This document shows positions 60,315-64,000 of a DNA stretch of 64,000 bases, piece by piece. The DNA comes from Paracentrotus lividus (lineage: Eukaryota; Echinodermata; Echinoidea; Camarodonta; Echinidae): contig CALNVZ010002100.1 of assembly GCA_940671915.1 (NCBI GenBank), forward strand, positions 5,340,148 through 5,404,147, read 5' to 3'. The notes beneath the pieces are model-generated. The model was given only the letters and a program-made list of their open reading frames with translations. It searched no databases and had not been told where the DNA came from. Position numbers and translations under genes: made by a program. How positions within the stretch are numbered: position 1 is the first letter of the stretch; the number at the start of each line of letters is the position of its first letter.

Positions 60315-63300
60315 ATATATTTCGAGGATGATTGCTTTAAAGGTCAAATACAATTGACTATCTTTAAATGATTGTTTTGATTATAGATGGTTTGTTACCA
60401 GAGTAATAATCACTCATTTCAGTAAGTGGCGTATTGGCTAGATGATTATAATAACTGCCTGCTTTGTTCATGATTCAAAATGGAATAGGAAGATAAAAAG
60501 AAAATTTGCCATAACATTTTCAGGATTATTCTTTGTCTAATTGTCAAACACGAACCACCTAGGTCTAATGATACATAGTATAGTATAGTGTTAAAAAGAT
60601 AGCCAAGAACAAAGTAGCACTCATTTCTTGAATTATTGCAGGATCATTGGTTTAAGCATGCAGTTTTAATGTCAGGGACACCGTCATGTCATAGCTCCAT
60701 ACTTCTTTGCAAGTTGCAGACATCTTTTGTCATACCACTTCTTCAGATTTATAGGAGTGGGAAACAGATCTTTGACTGTAGGGAAGAAATAAAATAGTTA
60801 AAAGAATCATTACATTAAAACCTTACCAATAACTGGTTCGATGCAATTAGAATGAGTTTGCAGGGACAAAGGCTGATTACCTCATAATAAAATCTTGCCT
60901 ATTCTGAGCACACAGTCGGAGTACTTAGATGTTATTCTGTCCGAGTTGATAACTGAAATATATGTTGTGTTATGCCCTTTAAAAATTGGTTGTATAACTG
61001 TATAACTTCCATGTATGGTATGAATATCTTGAATGTGGGCCAGAAAATTTCAACACATATACATATAATCCGCTATATTCGCTCAAGAATATTAGTAGAT
61101 GCAAGTCATCAATACGTGTCCATATTGTCTAATTTCTCATTATCTGTTTTTTCAAATATAGTGCCATTTTTTAAATGCAATGTGTTTGTGTTGCCAAGTC
61201 TTCCTTCTGGTCTTATTTTTGCCACCATACAACTAATATTGGATATAGTATTGGAAGATTAAGTGGCATCTACACAAGTGGAGTTATGCCAATGTATCAA
61301 TCTAAAATATAAAATATCTCTACTTTTTCATCCGTTTTCTTATTGATTATGACCTATAGAATTATCTAAACGATAACAAGCAACATTTTACACCTTTTTC
61401 TACTAAGAAGGTTGAAGTCTCACCTGTTTTTCTTTTGTTTTTTTTTTTTGGAAATGACATGAACATAATATTCATATCAAACTCTTGACAGCCTGATAAC
61501 GCTCTCTTAGTAGTCTTCAAGATTGTTGTGTATTGGGATCCTGTAAGTAGTTGAATGGATGATAATGTGTGAGATTTATATTCTGCCTTGACTTCTCAAT
61601 CATCTGCAACGATGGATGGAGTTTCAATAACTATATGGCCACTCTCTTTGACTATTTTTTACAATGGCTTGATTTTAAAAGTATTACTTTAGGTAACTCA
61701 TTTAGAACAGCAATACTACCCGGTATGTGTTTGTGTGTAGCAGTATTTATTTTATAACCATTTTCATTTCAGGAATAGCACATTTCTTTTTCGGGATAAT
61801 ATATCGGCAAGGCCGATTTTTCAAGGCTCACGACATAAAGTGGCTAAAATATTCTTAGACCTGGTGCCCTGTAACAAAGAGTTACAATCAATTGCAAAAT
61901 TTGAACAACAGTTTTGATTGGTTCACAATGAGAACTTATGCAAGAAACAATGCAACAAGTCATCCTGACTGGGCTAGCTATCATTTGCAATTTGATCATC
62001 AAATCTTAATGTCATTGGATACAATCTGTAAGCTTAATTATGATTTGGTGCTAAAAATCATTATTTCCCAAGCCGTATTATTGGTTGGAGTTTGCAACAC
62101 CAAGATTATATCATTTACATAGTCAATGAAATTGTAGAGCTTACGGATATGTATCGATACTGTCAGGAGATTGGAGTATCTGATCAGACAATGGATGAGT
62201 CTAAGGAGTTTCTGGAACAGCTTTTGGGGATAACTGCTGGTGGAATTTCTGAAAGAAATAGATTTAAAATCTCCACCATTTCAATCTTATCATTTTTGAA
62301 TGCAGGTAATCTCCGATTATGCATCATTTGTTTAAAAAAGTTGTATTTATTAAGCAACCTTTTATAAGCAGGAATAACATGAAGTTTTTAGCTGCCAAAA
62401 TTCCAATATTCTTATTATAAGATGATGAAAGGTTATGTTTTTGTGAAATCATAAATATTAATACGCTCTGGATGTTAATCATATAGTAAAATTAGTCAAT
62501 TTATATTTACGAGATTATTACATGACCTTCTTACCTTGCTTTTGTTGCGCGAGGTTAACAATGCTATTCGACCCGAACCACAGTATGCACACCAAACACT
62601 TTTCTCTCTTGTCCCTGCCAGCATCTCTTAGATTACGAGGCTGCCGTCGCGCTGCCTATCAAGGAAGCGGTGGCGGCTAGATTCGCGCACTAATTCTTCA
62701 TTTCTGTACCATCGGAATCTCGCCTCGTGGTAGCATGGGGTTGGGAGGTTACGGAGGAGGGGCGTAAGAGAGGGTCATGTGATTATCTGTATAATGTTGA
62801 TAAATTATGTATAGGGAATCTGTATATTTCATATGTGTTAGGCTTGCTAATAATTTCATCATGATACCTCTCCTTACTTTGCTGTAGTTCCACATGAACC
62901 AGCACCTGACACCTTAAATGGTGTGGACAAAAGAGAGGCAGGGGCGTGGGCTAAGAGGACTTTTTTGATAGTTCTCGCGGGCTGTGCTGGTGGGGGGCGG
63001 GGGGGGGAGGCCCGCCGGGACCGCGACGCCGAGGACATGCCCAAACGCTCGCCGTCACTGGTTTCTGCATTGCAAACGTCAGCGTAGGTAAAAAATGAAA
63101 TGAGGAATTACTAGAAGCGCAGTACGCTGCCGTTTCAACACATCCTCAGTGGGGAACGCCTGCAAGAGCGCCCAAGAAGCGGCTGACTGACCTGTTTCTG
63201 GTATCGTGAGCTCTGGGGGCCGCTTCCTGACATCAAGTGGTCAAGGTACCCGCCTGCTGTTAATTCTCTCTCTCGGATTAAAAATAATTTCTAATCCATT

Positions 63301-64000
63301 CTGGAGATGGAGTCGGGGGTAAGCGGCAGTAAAAGGGAGTGTCTTGCTGGTAGTGTATGATGAAGGAGGTTTAGTCACTCTTGGGTGTAGTAGCGTAGCG
63401 GAGCATGTGCGGGTATCTGGAAAGGGTACCATTTAAGGGCCTAACGCGTGTTATCACCACACCTTGTCCTTCTTGCTGGTTTTGGATGCCGGTGGGGTGT
63501 GTTGGGAGTTTGTTTTTGTGGTTGTGATTAGAATAGGAGGAGAGCGTTGTTTGTTATGGAAACGTATCTCGATACGGGGTGCGGAAGAGGATGCATTGTT
63601 GCTGATTCTTAGCAATAGAATTGACTGTCGAGTGGTTTCAGTGGGGATTATGTAGCGAACTCTTCGCCGAGGTTCAATAACCTAAGTGGCCGGCTTCTAG
63701 GTCTACACTATAGGGGTGAAGCGAACTTCTGCTGTGGGTCCTTGAAGCCACCGGCCACTATAAGACTTTGGTTTAACTGTCAAGTGGTGAAAGACTGCTT
63801 CTCCTGACAGTGCTCGAAAGGAGGGTTCGCTAACTTTTTGCCTCCAACCTTAAAGGCAAACTCCAGGAAGGAGCGAGAGGGATGTAGACTGAGTTCTCGC
63901 AAGAAAGAAAGTACTTCAAGCAAGCGCCTAACTCGGGGCAGGCGTTGGTTTAACATTGAGACCCATCATGAATAAGCATTCGTGGTATCGCCATCATGGT
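60310..64000. other. Error-rich second copy of 54.64-57.9 kb
   Basis: From CACATATATTTC at about 60312 the sequence follows 54638 onward base for base apart from frequent one- to five-base insertions and deletions. It contains the RPAP3 3' exons, the CCCTGTAACA repeat (61867), the DIRS termini (from about 62490) and DIRS recombinase text (to the window end, where GGCTCGAAAGGAGGGTTCGC of 57702 recurs as TGCTCGAAAGGAGGGTTCGC at 63812). It is about 13% longer than the first copy. The high indel load in unique, coding and repeat DNA alike suggests unpolished sequence. Confidence 0.85.
60689..62249 (-). pseudogene. Broken duplicate of RPAP3 C-terminal exons
   Basis: Counterparts of the three exons are at about 62249-62145, 61540-61424 and 60775-60689. 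Each carries frame-breaking indels: for example the YPKLFQ exon has extra bases in its Lys-Leu-Phe region, and the KRFDMNIMFM exon has a T-run (61437-61449) and extra bases where ATGTCATC should be. Splice sites are partly retained. Whether this is a real pseudogene or an unpolished read copy cannot be settled from sequence alone. Confidence 0.8.

Noticed and set aside
57931..60331. Plus-strand open frames in the GC-rich block (for example 59472-59954)
   Set aside because: They are antisense shadows; the minus strand carries recognisable DIRS motifs such as YLDDWAFV and FLPAWEKITDDAYVLS.
60310..64000. Second RPAP3 copy as a functional paralogue
   Set aside because: All three exon counterparts have frame-breaking indels and the indel density is equally high in introns and repeats.

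Overview
The window is AT-rich animal DNA with long introns, GT-AG splice sites and a very high load of short inverted-repeat elements. It reads as a marine invertebrate, most likely an echinoderm of sea-urchin type. The support is the TR2/TR4-class receptor, which closely resembles the sea urchin orphan receptor SHR2 as I remember it, the frequent TACATGTA words, and the repeat types; the exact species is inferred. No RNA genes, CRISPR arrays or bacterial features were seen.

Three protein-coding genes are supported. (1) An NR2C (TR2/TR4) nuclear receptor lies on the minus strand at 5235-24474 with 14 coding exons, and its 5' untranslated region probably continues to about 34.4 kb. (2) EOGT, the ER-resident EGF-domain O-GlcNAc transferase, lies on the plus strand at 37153-48949. 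It has 15 coding exons, a 531-residue product and a C-terminal KDEL. (3) The last three coding exons of RPAP3 (R2TP/HSP90 co-chaperone complex) lie on the minus strand at 54997-56408. NR2C and EOGT are head to head; EOGT and RPAP3 are tail to tail. Their functions are unrelated (transcription, secretory-pathway glycosylation, chaperone assembly), so this is ordinary gene neighbourhood rather than a pathway cluster.

Repeats dominate the rest. Three piggyBac-like non-autonomous elements (11.3-12.9 kb and 17.6-18.3 kb) have TTAA target sites, CCCTA termini and G-tract/C-tract hairpins near both ends. A 958-bp element with long inverted repeats sits at 23 kb. Tandem arrays rich in AGGTCA half-sites lie in the last NR2C intron and upstream of the gene. 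A 1.37-kb inverted repeat fills the interval between NR2C and EOGT. A 2.36-kb TIR-bounded element in the last EOGT intron carries a GC-rich reading frame resembling the first coding exon of another gene. Several MITEs are nested inside others.

From 56.6 kb a degenerate DIRS-type (tyrosine recombinase) retrotransposon follows the RPAP3 exons, on the same strand. It is cut off at about 60.31 kb, where a second copy of the whole 54.64-57.9 kb segment begins and runs to the window end. That copy contains the same RPAP3 exons and the same DIRS insertion but is riddled with single-base and short indels. It looks more like unpolished long-read sequence or a mis-joined haplotype than a natural paralogue.
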